Positions 11,701-26,700 of a DNA stretch of 64,000 nucleotides are shown here, piece by piece. The stretch is taken from positions 15,788,142-15,852,141 of the forward strand of contig JAPTHN010000002.1 of assembly GCA_026936325.1 (NCBI GenBank), read 5' to 3'. The position numbers were made by a program, and so were the translations under genes. The number at the start of each line of letters is the position of its first letter. Position 1 is the first letter of the stretch. The notes under the pieces are model-generated. The model had not been told where the DNA came from and made no database searches. It worked only from the letters and a program-made list of their open reading frames with translations. Source of the DNA: Platynereis dumerilii (taxonomy: Eukaryota > Annelida > Polychaeta > Phyllodocida > Nereididae).

Positions 11701-14700
11701 CATGACATCAACTTTGTTCCAAATATTAAGACACACATGCATCATGATATTTATGACAACATGTATGCCATTGTATGGTTACATTAGGGTGGGACAAAAC
11801 AGAAATTAATTAGATTATTCAGGCACAATGAGTACATACAGTGTAATTACTTCAACCCGTGGGAGGGCCTCGGAGGGCAGGTGACCACTGTGACTCAGTG
11901 AAATAACGGGAGGTAACTATTCTTCCGTCGGTTCAAATATACCTGTACCCTTGTACCTGTTAGTACTTGTTTGATAGTTTATTATTTCAGACTCTATAAT
12001 AAGAGGTAGTATTTACACTAGTAATGTGATATAGCATAATTTCCCATGCAATATGTTTTGCTAATGGAATCCAAACAATCATTAACATTCAATCATGTCC
12101 TGGAGTGTATACTAATTTGCACAGGATTTATATATGCATTCATTATGAAAATAACCCCCCACAAGCACAAAAACGGTCATGTCTGAAAGAGTCGTTCCTG
12201 ACACTGCACTCTAAAGAATGTCGAGACAAAAATGGTTTTTTAGATTCAAAATGGGTTTTTTTTAAATCCATGTTGGTTTTGCATTGAAATTTGGTTTTTC
12301 AAAAAACCATTTTGAATCTAAAAAAACTTTTTTGTCTGAAATGTTTTAGAGTGTGGCTGCATGATGGCAGCCTGTACCTGTACAATGACATTTTCATATA
12401 ACTCATACTGTATGATACTACATTATAGGTCAGCAAAACAAAAGAACATGGTGTCCTAGGATATTACCCAGAGTTCACTGTTTGTATAAATTCTTTTCCC
12501 TTCCCACTAACCCCGGGTGTCTGTTATCATAGGTGATGGCTGCAAAAAGTTGGGGCGATGAGGTTACTCACTTTGCTTTATTCTGTGGTATTGTATATTC
12601 ATTGTTATGTAGATCTGTGCAATTTGAGCTGGGATGCTGTATGCCATGCAGGTAGAATTCGTCCTTGGAAAAGTCCTCAGAAGAGTCCTCAGAAAAGTTC
12701 AAAGGTTTACAGGAAAGCGCCGCAGCCGTCCCTCAGATCATTTGCCCTGAAAGACCCTTTTTAGGAGTCGCTCAAAAATTCATGACTGCCAGTCTAAATG
12801 CAGGACAGCACACATTCATTCAATTCACAGAAAAGGATTTAGCAGGGATTTCTAGAAACTGTAGAAGCCGCCAAGGTCTAAAACGGAGGTATTTTCCAAA
12901 TGGAGGACGACCGACGTCAATAGAGGAAGTCTGTCTTTATTCCGGCTACTTTGCGTAGGCCACCGCTCCCTCTCTTTATAATAATAATCATTATGAATAG
13001 AATTATAGCGACATCCATTACGTCTAATGTAAGCTGTATATTAAAGTCCTGTTTTATACGTTGTGAGAATTCCATGCCCCATGTAGATCCTAACCTTTGT
13101 GAAAATTAAATAAACAACATAGAACTGCACATGTAAGTGCAAGTGGTAATGCCCAGGGCCAGGGACTGTTCAGTGGTAGAATGCAGGCTGCCTGCCCCTG
13201 GGATCTGGGTTCCATACACTGATGTTATGCAGATGTTTCATTGTGTGCTCAAAAAATCACCTTGCCTCATTACTGCGGTATGTCCTGTTAAACCTTGTCG
13301 GTGTAAAAATAAAGCCCTATTTCCCACACAAACCTACACATTTGTGGTATTTTTTGTGAATACCAGCAAACATACGGCAACCCAGCTCAATACGGTTCTG
13401 TTGTGTAGTGCCTATTTTGTCAGCAAACATAGTCGTTTGTAGTGCTCATCCGATATTGCATCTTCGTGAGGAAATTGTGTCATCAGGTGTTTTTATGCTC
13501 ATGGTTGCTTGGAGGCATCTCACGGTGATGCCTTGTTTGTCACGAATATCTCATGATCAATGCATGGTTGTTGGTGACCATCATGAATTTCACCAAATAA
13601 ATTATGTTAACATTTATGTGTAATGTGTCAGGTAATGTAAATGTTTATATGTAATATCTATATTACATATTTGTAATGTATGAAGTAAAATATATGTACA
13701 TCCATATCAGTGAATAATTTTAAGTACAAATAATGTTAAATAATATACATTATCCTGTAACAAAATATTTCAATAAATGTTAAATCCAATCTTAATGTCA
13801 CAATTGTCACAGGTAATTCCTTAATGGTTCATGATTTAATATTTGAAATTCACGAAATTGCAATTTATTTTTGTTATGGAATCATTCATTTCTGAAAAAA
13901 TTCAGTTCAGCTGCTCAGATTCATAGTGTAGCAGCAATGCCATAGACCGTTGTAGCATAGCTAATGGCTGCGATTAGACATTATGACCATTTATTTCATA
14001 GCAACTTGCCTTTGCATGCTAGATCAACAGCTGAAATAGAGATTCAGATAGACTCATAGAGACAAATAGGTTAAAATATAGATCTACATAAATCTACTTG
14101 CAGAAAACACTTAGAAAATGTATTATCACAAATTACACATGTAGCTCATTGCAAGCTTACATCACAGTATATTACATAGATTATGTGTGTGTTTTGTGTT
14201 GTTCTTTTCTCACTAATGATTTTCTGTACAGGATGATGTGTACAGGTGGAATGGGGACCTCCCCCAGGCAGCCCTCACCATCTTGCATCAACATGCAATC
14301 CAAGGAGACATCACTGAAGTGCAGGAAGCCATGTGGTGAGTGGGATTAGAGAGAATATAATGAATTTCCAAGATGAGGGTGTCTTTATTCACAGTGCTAC
14401 TTCAAATCTGTGATACAGGGGATGGTTTGCCACTAGATCCATGCTAAACATCCTAAACCAAGTATCATTTTCGTAGCATTCTCAACTGATGAGGAGAAAA
14501 TGCAATACAATATTAAGGCAGACATTGTAGGTAAACGTATGTCTGAGACAAATTGGTCCAAGTTTTCTTTGCAGACAGAGAAGTCCAACAATGTTAGTCC
14601 TAGGTATCAGTGATTTTGTTTATCAGTTAATTTTTGAAAGACAAACTTCTTTGATCTTCTGCCATGATGCAGTTGGTGTATCATTTGCTTTGTCCACACT

Positions 14701-17700
14701 CTAAAAAACGTCGGGACAAAATTGGTTTTTTAGATTCAAAATGGTTTTTTGAAAAACCAAATTTCAATGCAAAACCAACATGGATTTTTAAAAAAATCCA
14801 TGTTGGTTTTTTGCATTGAAATTTGGTTTTTCAAAAAACCATTTTGAATCTAAAAAACCAATTTTGTCTGAAATTTTTTAGAGTGCAGAAGTCATGGTGT
14901 CTTACTTCACTGCATGAGATGTATTAGTTGGGTAATTCAGCCAGAGTCAGCTAGTTTGAGAAGCATCAAAAGCCAACAAAGTAAAGCAAAGAAAGAGTTT
15001 TGCAAATGAAATTACCCCTGGCTCAGCTCATTGCTCCTGATGACACAGATAAGAGAACAAGTCACGCGATTTAATGTGACTTTGTTACGTGACTCAGAAA
15101 AAGATCTTTTGTGGCGTTGAAATTCAGCTGACGTTCTGCCCACACACATAAATTATGACTTTCTCTTACGTTTCAAGCAGTCAACTTGAGAGCAGGTGTT
15201 GCTCTGTCCTATATAACTTTTCCCACTAATATTGATTAGAGATAGTAAATTAATAACAATCAGGCACCACCAAAAAGAGTGTCAAGAGAATCAGACTCCT
15301 TAAGATTCATTTATTGGCCATCACATGCTGTAAATTTTGAATTTTGAGTAAGCTTAAATGATTGAGTAACATGGTTGCACAATTCCTTTGCGCTGTCATA
15401 GCTTGTTGTTTTAAGTTATAACAACGAAAAGCCTATCATAACTCAAAACAGCAAGCTATGTTATTTCAAACAAGTGTGCAACCATCTCACTCAACTCATT
15501 TGAGCAAACTCAAAATCTTACATTTTACAGCGCATGATGGAATTTGTTGTGGCAGAAACCAGTGAAAAGTTCTAATAGTAACATAGATTAGGTACATGAC
15601 AATGTAAATAAATGTACTCAATTGCAAGTGGTTTAACAACCTGACACTGATTGGCACACTGTAAAATTTGAAATTTTGAGTCAGCTCATATAATTGAGTG
15701 AGATGGTTGCACAATTTGTTTGAGCTAACATAGCTTGAAGTTTGAGTTATGATAATCTCTTTGTTGTTATAACATAAAATAACAATCTGTGATAGCTCAA
15801 AGGAATTGTGCAAAAATCTCACTCAATCAATCAATCTGACTCAAAATTCAAATTTTACAGTGCACGAAACACTCTCTGTATCTAGTTGTTCTGCATCTTA
15901 AGGATCTGTATCGAAGACCATGAGGCAGTAGACTCTTGTATTTAGGCCAATTGGCCAAGAGCAGATGTTCATTATCTCTTGCAATCCCCAAGCAAGCTTA
16001 CGATATCTGGTTTCATAAATGTCTGATGGATTGTCCTTCAAAACATGCAAGTCGGTCTTCAACATTCTGCACAGAAACTTTGCCCGGACACTTTTGCTAG
16101 CAGTTGGGTGTTTCCTGTTCTGTGCCACAGCACTTTGTTATACAAGTCGGACACTGCATACATGAGTACACTTGAGACTAATGAGATATGCACAGCAGTC
16201 ATTTCGGAATCTGATATTTCTTAGGCATCTATTATGATCAAATCTACAGGCAGCTTTCTTGAATCGTTGAGTTGTCTATTGAGATGTTCTTGCCATGCCA
16301 TGCTATTCTGAATAGATACCCCTAGGTATTTATAATTTTCGACTTTTTCCCACAGAACAAACATTTACCAACACTTCATAATCTGCAAATTTGATTTTTT
16401 CTAAAATCAGCTGATCAGCTGTTGTAACATAGCTAAAGTTGCAGTGAGGTTCTGCTCAACAACAAAAAGGCAAATGTCATTGAGGTTGGAACAGTATATA
16501 CCTTATTTGATGTAGTTTCAACCAAAGACCTTGATGGAAAAATATATTGGCTTGTAAATTGTAGCAGTATCAAAACTCAACCAACCAACCCGCTAAAATG
16601 TATTAAGTTTGTTTGGGCCTCAGAGCTGTTGTGTATTAGTTAGATACCGATTTGGAGGGTTCTAACATGCATTTTTGTCAGATCTAACTGACAAAAATGC
16701 ATGTTAGAACCCGACAATGAGGTATCTAACTGACTTAGACACCATATGCTTCTTCTATTATATCTTTTAAATTTAAATTTTTGCAAAATAAACCATAATC
16801 TGATTGTTTGTTTGCTGTTATTAATAGTGTTAATCCTTAGCTGGGCACTAACATGCAAAACTGTCAGTTAGATACCAGCTTTTCCAACGGTATTAGCATC
16901 TTGGTGATGTCTAAAAGAAGTTAAATCAATGCTAAGATATATCTTGAACTCCGGAACTTATTGTTGTCGCTGGTAAATCCACACAGTAGGTTCTGGAACA
17001 ACAATTCCGAGGCACCTTTTCATATTTCCTAGGCAATTGAAGACAACAGTATCTGGTTACTTATGGAAAGGTTAATATATTTATGAAATCCTTTGAAAGC
17101 AAATTTAAATGGCATTTGTAAATTTAAAGCATCCCCGGTCTTATTTGAGACATTGAGTTTCAGATCAGTAATAAACAAACATTTGCTTGCATGTTTTCAT
17201 TATTTGTCTGTTTTACTTCAACACATTTTTGGAATGCATATATATGATCAATACAGATTGTAAGAATAAGAAGTTTTATTGGCCATCTTGTAACAATGTA
17301 CAGGTGAAATTTGGCTTGGTCTCGCTAAATTGGTACCGTCAGAATATTAATTGTATCTATTTACAGTAAAGAATATTAATTTTAACATTACAGTCAAGCA
17401 TGTAAATTTTATCTTCTACATGATGATATAAATATTAAAAATCTTACAGTAAACCACTTGAATATAATGGCGGGGAAAGCAATAGTTCCTCCAAAACAAA
17501 TGAACACAAATAGTTGAATGCATGTAAGGTTATAAAATATGCAAAGAGCAAAGAGCCCCAGGTTGATCATTGAGGTACTCCTGGGTCACATGAGAGTAAT
17601 GTTAAACGTCCGAGCTAATGAGCCCACTTGCCAAAGCAATCCTCATACTAGCCCACTAGTAGACACAAGTGCGTGTGTTTACCTACTAAACACGACTCCG

Positions 17701-20700
17701 ATGAAGGAACAAATCCCCAAGAGGTCTTGTATTAGACTTGTTGGTTGTCTTGTTTTCTTGCGACTCATGGATAGTGGTTCACCCACTATAAACATCTTTT
17801 AAAAAATGCATCCTTATTTAATCTTTGCTTCATGTAGGACTTAATGAGCTCAGCGTATTAGTAAGACACCGATTTTGAGGGATCTGACAAACTTGAACAT
17901 ATACATTGTACAGTATATACATATATTTATATTGTATAGAACCCAAAAATGAGGAACATTGTATCTAACTGACTTAGACCTTAGACTCAAACCGTTCATA
18001 CGATTCTGTTACTTCACCCCTTTAAGTCGTATTTTCTTTGCAAATATACAAAGTATGCAATAATCATAATCGGCTTGTGTGTTTGCAGCTTTTGTTTAGC
18101 AGGGTGATAACATGCTAAATTGTCAGTTAAACGCCAGATTTTCTTATGGTAAAAGTATCACGGTGAGGACAAATTTGCGTCAGAAGCATTAGCTCAGAAC
18201 TTGAGAAGTGGCTGACTGTGTTCTTTACCTTGAGGAACCCCCTGAAAACAGATTGGTTAACGGCCTATCAATCTTACATTGGTTCGGGAAGATTGTGTGT
18301 CAGAAGTGAGACAACAGCAGAAGAGTAGCCTCGGTAACCGTGCAGTATTTGGTTGCCGAAACTCATTATCATGTGCAATAAGCACTTGGATTAAATTGGT
18401 TTCGAATATATATATTTGAACTGAAGGAGTTTAAAAATGGTTGTGTTTCCTTGTGTTTGTTCCGGATTAAAATGGTTCTGAACTTCTGATTTTAAATCAA
18501 TGCGACGCATCGCTAAGTAACATTCGGAAAATAACCCCCAGAGTTAGATGCATATCTACCAATTGATTGGTTATCTATAAACCAATCTCCTTTTGGGCTC
18601 TTTGGTGTAGAAGTGACCACCCAGTTTGACCACCAAGTTATCTTGCATAGAAAATCCCAGCTTCAGTGTAACTGGGTTAACTCATGAGAACATTGGCAGC
18701 CCAGTTCTGTAAATGTCCCATTTGGGCGTTTTGTGTTTCCTTTTACAACCCAATCAGCAGTAACTTTTGTGACCTGTAGCTGCAAACTGCTTCTGTGTCC
18801 CTTATTGACGTTTGCTCAGGGTAAGTGGGACTGAAGGTGGATTCCCAGCAATGATAATTCTTTCTGCCACCTGGTCCAGGATAAAGCAAGTCTGAGAATG
18901 CATCAATCAGACAAAAAGGTGTAACTCCAGAAGATGAGCCAATTTTACAGTCTGTTCTTGTCAATAGGCAGCAAGTTGCGTTCTAAAAGGATTATGAGAT
19001 ACCTCACACTCCTCAGTGATATTAATTCCACAATTTATATGAAAAAAGTCAAGACCATCTGAGGTGTGGTTTGGTTGCCCAATCTTTTATATTATCGGGG
19101 TTCCTCAAAAGTTCTTGAGACCCGCTGAATATGTCAACAAGTGTGCTTTCTAAACATACTTGGTACAGACTGTACCTGTCCCTCTGCATATTAAGCCTCC
19201 ACCATTGCACAGCTCGCACAATATTCTGAGGGAGCTTCTTCTTCTTCTCATTGGACTTCCCTTCTGTGTTAGGAGAACCCCAAATGATGGAACCTTATGA
19301 TGTGGTGCTTTTTGTTCAATCAAGGGGAGGGGGGGAAGGAAGCAGTCTGGTCTCAGAATGTACTTGTTAATAGTTTATCTTTTGTGGTGCATTATTCACT
19401 GTTGGTATGATATTTGCCATTTAACATCGCATGTGATAAGCAAATTATCTCCTATTATATTTTTTGTTTCAGCCGATGGACCGCCTTCAGTAAAAAGCAT
19501 CGGGAGTACCCGTTCAGTTGGGAGCTGCTCCTGAGACTGATTCAACACTTGGACTCGGTCTGGCAGCCTGCCACCCTGTCGCGTGATGAGGTAAAGCCCT
19601 TTCTTCTCCATCTCCATGCTTCAAAGTGAATACTTCAAAGCGTTAATTGGAAATTAAGTACAGGTATACCCTCCAACAGCAGCCTCAGCAGGTGATTATG
19701 GCCGTGCGGTGCTTCCTGTTGAAATAATGTCTTGGAACACACACACTGGATTTCTTTTATATGAAGTTTGAAAGAGCAACAGGCAGCCAAAATAGCCGCC
19801 TTCCACAAGAGACTAATTGGAGACAATAAATCGCCCAGAATAGTGAAGGATCACGTGTCTGATTCTGAGGAGACAAGTCATTTTTAGAACAGAGTTTGAC
19901 GTAAGATCTACAGTTTTTTTAAAGTAGTCTGAGACATGGAGAGTTTATTGAGTTGTTCAATATTTTGCTCATCAGTTTTAATTCAATGTCATCAGCTATC
20001 ATAGGCAGAAACTAAATACCAAACATTTGAATATGAATGAATATGAATGGCAATGATACCACCCATGCATTGTCTTGCCATTCCTTAGCACCTTCTGACA
20101 ACAATGAAGCAACAGGCCTTTGAAATGAAGACCCATTATCTACAAATTATCAATTCTTTTGAGCGTTTCATTTCCTCATCAATCCTTCTTTTTCGAAAAC
20201 CAACATGTTTTGTGTTATTTGAAACTTAACCTGCCAGACATTATTGATTTCCTTCCCTCTGATGAGCCCCTGAGCATCAAGGGGCTGTTACCAACAGACA
20301 GGCCCTGCCATCATTCAGTAATTCCAGCTCATTATCTTTGTATTATGGACGTTTTATGTTTAAGATTAGACTAACATGGAATTGGCTGTTTCAAGTGGCA
20401 CTTTTCCCAGAAGAATAAAACAAATAGACAAAGCCAGACAATGTTGACAGTGATTTAAATTTTAAAGTATTCCTCTCCCTATATTATGGCTGACTGCCAT
20501 CTAAATTCCAATTACATGAAGTCACTAAATAATAAATCAAAGCCATTGAGGACAATAACTTTAATTTTTGTAAAGGTTATTTTTCATGGGTTGAAATTTA
20601 TATGGGTGATAGTAATTACGAAATTTAATGTAAATTCTCCATGATGTACCATAATTAAAAGCACTGTTTGATTGACAAGAGGATCAGCATGAAAAATACC

Positions 20701-23700
20701 TTCACAGATCAAATATATTACTCATTTACCAGTACAGTTCTATAGAATGGAATTTCGCATGGTGCTGGCAACCTAACAGCGAAACACTTTGATATAGAAC
20801 AAGCACTCTTAGAGATCAGCACCGGCCATGGATGCTGCAATGCTTTATCAGTGGAATCGACATATATATATGTATGGTGGATGAGAAAAATAAAACTATA
20901 TTTAATGTATTTTTCGATTACCTGCTGGACGAGGGTGTAGCTTCAATTAATATCAGAAATGACTTGCTCAATAAAAACTATTTCTTTTCCTTACCTCCAA
21001 TTTCAGTTACAAATTTTTGTTAATATTCCATGCATAAATATTCAAAGTCTAGTTTGTTTTTTTCTTGAAATGCTGTTTATTTTGTAAGATATTTCAATAG
21101 TTTAATGCTTCCCAATAATAATATAATTTTATGCATGGTGTTTAACTGGAATTAAATAAGTATGAAGCTGATTGAAAATATTGGGTACGAGTACAATTAA
21201 GCTGACAGATGACAGGGAGGTGTGAAAATGAATTGCACTTTAGGCCTAAATGGTGAAGTCTTGAAGAGCAATTCAGCATTGAACATCAATTATTGATTGG
21301 AAAGGAGCAAATACAATAAAAGATATCAACAGCCTGTTAAGTTCTGTGACATCTCCAACACAGCCCCAATACACAAGAAAATGGCGGCGCAATATCAGTG
21401 TGACCTAGCCAGCGCTGGCCATTACAGGGGATGTTTATAACTGTAATATTATTGCATTTAACTAAAAAAATACACAATTCGCAGAATCTACGATGTTGTA
21501 ACTGAGAATTACATATAAAATAAACCCTTGGAATGATCTGGTTTGGCCTGGAGCCTCGTGACTCACACGGTATCGATATCACTGCATTACCGTCCTATGC
21601 ATAGGATGCATGGCCGGTAATTAGAGTGGACTGTGCACTGTAAAATTTGAAATTTTGAGTTAGCTCAAATGATTGAGTGAGATGGTTGCACAATTTGTTT
21701 GAGGCATGATAGCTTGCCGTTTTGAGTTATGATAATCTTTATGTTGTTATAACTTGCAAACAACAAGCTATCTTGGCTCAAGGGAATTGTGCAACCATCT
21801 CACTCAATCAATTAAGCTAACTCAAAATTCAAAATTTACAGTGTGGCACTGTGAAAATGGCACTTCGTGTGTCATTATGCTGATGATTTGTCATGATCAA
21901 ACCCAATACTTTCAATGTTAATTTGATTGAAGGAGACTTATCCCACTTGTTGGTGACAGCCAAACGAAAGGATTATGCATCTGATTTTCACTCTAAAATC
22001 CGTTATGATAAGTCAAATGTCTTTCTCTTGATCATGACTAATCAAACAGCCTCTATGTTTCCCATGTTGAAAGTAGAGAAGATGACACTTCATTGGCTAT
22101 CATGAGTCAGGAAGAGCAATTTTCACAGTGCCACAGTCCACTCTAATTCTATATCAAAGTGTTTGGCTGTAATCAAACTCTATACACGGAATGCAGGAAA
22201 GTACCTGGTGATTCTGAAGTTTCAACAGCCCTACTCCTCTTTGGCACAACATTGCACCAGGGTGACAAACAGGTTGTCTCATCTGAAAACAACAAGATAT
22301 ATGTTCGCACAAAACCATTTCTGCAACCATGCCATTCAATCATTTAAGCTGACTCATTTCATACAATTTTACAGTGCATTTATAAGGGGGACATTCTGTG
22401 TTTTAGTATCTAGGGAAGTTCCCTTATCCGAAGAATCTTCAGTGTGTCTGTGATATATGAAATCGAATAATCGCGAAAAGAATCAATAGAAAGAACTAAC
22501 TTCTTGTCTGCATGGTGTTAAGCGGTCATGGGCACTGGTCCGTGCTTGCGGGTGTTTTATGGAGAATGGTAATGCCTGTAGGACTCATGAACTGCCAATG
22601 TCCACCTTTTCTTTCCAAAACCTGACACCAAATCTTTCTGTTGGGCCTGCCTTTGTGTGTGAAATTGAGAAGTTATTTCAACCTTGCTAGGCCATTAGGA
22701 GATTACTTTTCACCTTGGAGAGCAAAAAACAAAATCTTCAGTTCCTTGTTTTTATGTTGACAGGAGGAATTTCTGGCTGACTCCTTCACGACCTTCATAG
22801 ACCATTGTCTTAACCTGATCCGAAGACAACGTGAAATTTATCCCGCAGCCAACAAAGCCGCCCAGTATCGGCTCGGCTACATGCTCAGGTAGGTCCAAAG
22901 CGGCATGATCATAGCACCAGCATGTGTTGAATGCTATGGGACAAGTATCTGTTCTGAGCCAAAGTTCTGCTTTCATATTACCATGTTATATGATTATGAG
23001 ATAAAGTGCAAGAATGTCTACAATTCTTACTATGATAATTTTTGCCCCTGATGTTTACGTGGTGCAGTTGTTTTAGGAATGATAAAGGGTCTTACAAATA
23101 ATAACAGTAAGATTAAATAGATCTAGACATGATTAGTGCAAATTGAGCATATCGTTCATCATTTATTAGTATTTTTTTATTGTTAATAATTTCATTATTG
23201 TTGATGATGACCCCGGGAAATGCCAGGAAGTACATCTAGCCAAGACAGAAATCGGGTTGTACTTCAGGAGTGGCTGTTGTACAGCTGCTATTTAAGAGTT
23301 TTGGGAAACACTAACCCGGTCATTACCTGCCCTGAATAGAGAAATCCTACCTGCTTTGATTAGTTTGCTATAGAAAGTTGCATTACATGCAGAGTTGAGA
23401 TATCATATGCCCATTATGACTTTTAATGGCGTCTTCTTTCTGGAACAACCCCTCCCCCTGATTCTGCTTGGAAAGTGACGAAATACAGCATGCAATATCA
23501 GAAAATAATGTTTAAAAGTTCAGCAGGTTTCTCAGTTTGCCATCCTTACAGAAATAAGCAGAGTTATTGGGTTAAGCTTGAAGATGCTATTTATCAAAGA
23601 TACCAAATAAATAACGTATATATCCATATATATATTTGCAGGTGTCTTGAGTGTCTGTACAGGACACAAGTCTTCAAGAGGTGCTGTCCTTTCCAGAAGG

Positions 23701-26700
23701 ACCTTTATGCTGAAATTGCTGGAACTCTCAGAGTAAGTACAGAACTGTTCTAAATGTACATGTTGAATTGTATTGCTTCAGCCAATACTTAACATAGAAA
23801 ATATCATTGTTCTTCAAATGGTGACATTTTGCAGTTTTTCAATGCAGACTATCACTAAATTCTCTAATGATGCTAAGTAAAATAAAATAAAAGTTAGATT
23901 GTTTGTTTGCTTTGCAATGAGTGAACCTGACAGGTATAAATTAGAATCTTCTTTTTGAAAATGCCTAGCAGGTAGACAAAGTATATGAACTCCACGCAAT
24001 AAATACAGCACAGTCGGTATGGAGGCCACATTTACTCAGTTTTTAGCAGAAATGTTAAAAATCTGGCTTAGGTGTGATATCAGTGATCATACCACTATTC
24101 CGACAATTAAAATAAAATCTAATGAAAATCGCATTGCTGTCAAGAATTTGGACAACCTGGAGACTATTTTCGATATTTTCTCCATTGCTGCACTGATGTT
24201 CTGCACCAACTCTGTATGGTATGGGAGAGTCTCAAGGTTGTGCAAAACGAGATTATCTTTCCGAGTCTAAGGAATACTAGAAGTGTAGTATTCCTATGGC
24301 AAATGAAGGACAACTCATACAAAATAGTGTACTAGGACTATCAAATAGTTGCTTCTGCTGCTTTTTGATGGTGTTGTATGTTTGTGGTAGTTAAAAATGT
24401 CTCTCCTTACAATTTGCTTGCAGAAGGCCAGTATTGACTTTTACGAAAGGCTAAGAAGTAGCACTAATCCCAAGACTAAGGTATGTATACTTAAAGTGAT
24501 TGTTGTTATAAGTTCTCAAATACCGATATCTTCACCCAAAGTCGGATGCTCTGACGTTCTGACTAGGCTTCGAGTGGGTTGGTGAGACCCTCAGCAACTT
24601 AAGCAACGAGCGTCAGACTGAAATTTCAATTGGATTGTAAAGCAAATATATATTTTTCTTATATAAGTAGACATTTCTGAGTTTATTCTTTTATTGGCAG
24701 TGTTGAATTGTTGATATCACATCATTTTAACATTTTCGGTCAACAGCCTCCACCGATCAACTACGTATAATATTAATTGCGATAATAAAATCTGCGTTTC
24801 CTTTGAAATCAGCCTTTCTTGCAGAAGCGCTAAAACTAACTTAACAATTGAATCCAGGATCATGTGACACTGGAATATACTCGAGCTCGTTGTGGTCCCC
24901 ATACAATTATATTACAAATAACAAATTCAAGCATTTTGTGATCCCCATACCATCATGCCACCACTTTCAAATGCAAGGTTACATGGAACTACATGCTGTA
25001 ATGTGATTAGGAAGATATGATGCAGCATGGCATATATCCATTATACATGCATGACATGTCTGAATTAATTTTTCTTTAATAAAATTACATTTCAGTCTGA
25101 TGACGATCTGGTGTGCAGCCTAATAGAGCTTATCAACCTGCTCAACACTGACATGCAGAAGGCTGTGCAGTACTACGATCCTATTTACGAAAGGTAATCT
25201 CGCATAAGTACACTCTAAAAAATTTCAGACAAAATTGGTATTTCAGATTCAAAATGTTTTTTTGAAAAACCAAATTTCAATGCAAATAAACAACATGGAT
25301 TTTTTTTTAATCCATGTTGGTTTTGCATTGAAATTTGGTTTTTCAAAAAAACATTTTGAATCTAAACCAATTTTGTCCCGACCTTTTTTAGAGTGTACAT
25401 CTAGTCTATATAATCACATTTGAATGTCATACAGTCCTTTTATGGATTCTTCAAAATTACATGGCATGATGCACATTTGCTTCTAGGCTGTGTTAGATAT
25501 ATATGTTACATTAATTTCTGCTCCATTATCTTTTCAGCATTTTGAACATCAGTCATTTTGCCATTTGCTACAGGAATATAGACAGGCTGGTAAGTACATG
25601 CAATATTGCATGAATCTATTTTAAAATATCTCACGTAAAATAAGATAACAAAAGATAAGAAAAAATTGTGCTTCATTGAATCATTGCAGTCTGAAGTCCG
25701 TTTAATACAAGTCTCCCGTCTTCTAAATCCCTTAATTTCGTCAAATATGGTCTATAAAACTGAAGATGAATGTGGCAGGATTTAGATTTACTACTACAAT
25801 GTACTAGTGGAATTATGTCATCAAATTGTTCAGTTACAGTAGATGAAAATCGAGTGATTACGGAAAAGCTGATGTTGGCCATAAATGACCTCGCAACATG
25901 CCCTATCAAATACATTAAAATGAAGTGTCAGTTAGTTGAGGCAGGTTAGTTGAGACGTTTTTCATGAAAGCTGGCCTACAAGCCAAATGGAGGATGATAT
26001 TGAAATGATGAATAGTTTAGAAACTGGAGAATAAGATTGTTTGTATATAATGAAGAAACATGGCTTGATCTATTGGACGGTTTTTACCCCAGACGGTGCC
26101 AAAGTAGGTCATGTCAAACATATCAACTAACCCTACTAGGCAGGTTAGTTGATACACCTGGTCAGGTTAGTTGATACACCAAACTGAAAGGATAGTGTAA
26201 AGGAATGGTCACATGCTACAGCCAATGTAGGAGGTGCTAAGGTTATTTATAAGGCTTCACCAAGTTAATTCATGTTCCCGTAGAAGCATTTCTGTTCATG
26301 TTATGAATCAAAAGTGATGGTCAATCTCTTGGACCAAAGTGACCTCAAGAAGAATTCAGACGAAGATTCTCCTGCACAGCATGGAGTTGTTTCAAATGAA
26401 GCCCTGGGTAGTACTTACCATTATAGTTCCACTCACAAGTCAGGGCTGTGATTTTGACTAGGCCACACAGCAGAACCTCTTTAAACCTTGAGCAACCATA
26501 AAGATGGGTCATTCTGACCACGACTACCATCACATATATCAAATACAAATATGAAGAAATATTATGATATATATAATACATATATACTATTTCAACACCA
26601 ACTAAACTGGGGATTCAAGAAAAGAGAAATAGGTCTGTTTTGGCAGCATTGCAAATACTCATAAATAATACATTTCCTTGACTGTAAGCCGTCCCTAATC

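Noticed and set aside
12665-12958. 97-codon frame as an extra BAIAP3 exon
   Set aside because: BAIAP3 exons d and e join in phase without it, it ends in a stop, and no family match was recognised.
20781-22164. A larger inverted repeat using AAACACTTTGATATAGAA (20785) and its complement (22147-22164)
   Set aside because: Only about 18-20 bp plus a weak GGCCGGT match pair; the rest of the 1.3 kb does not, so no element could be defined.
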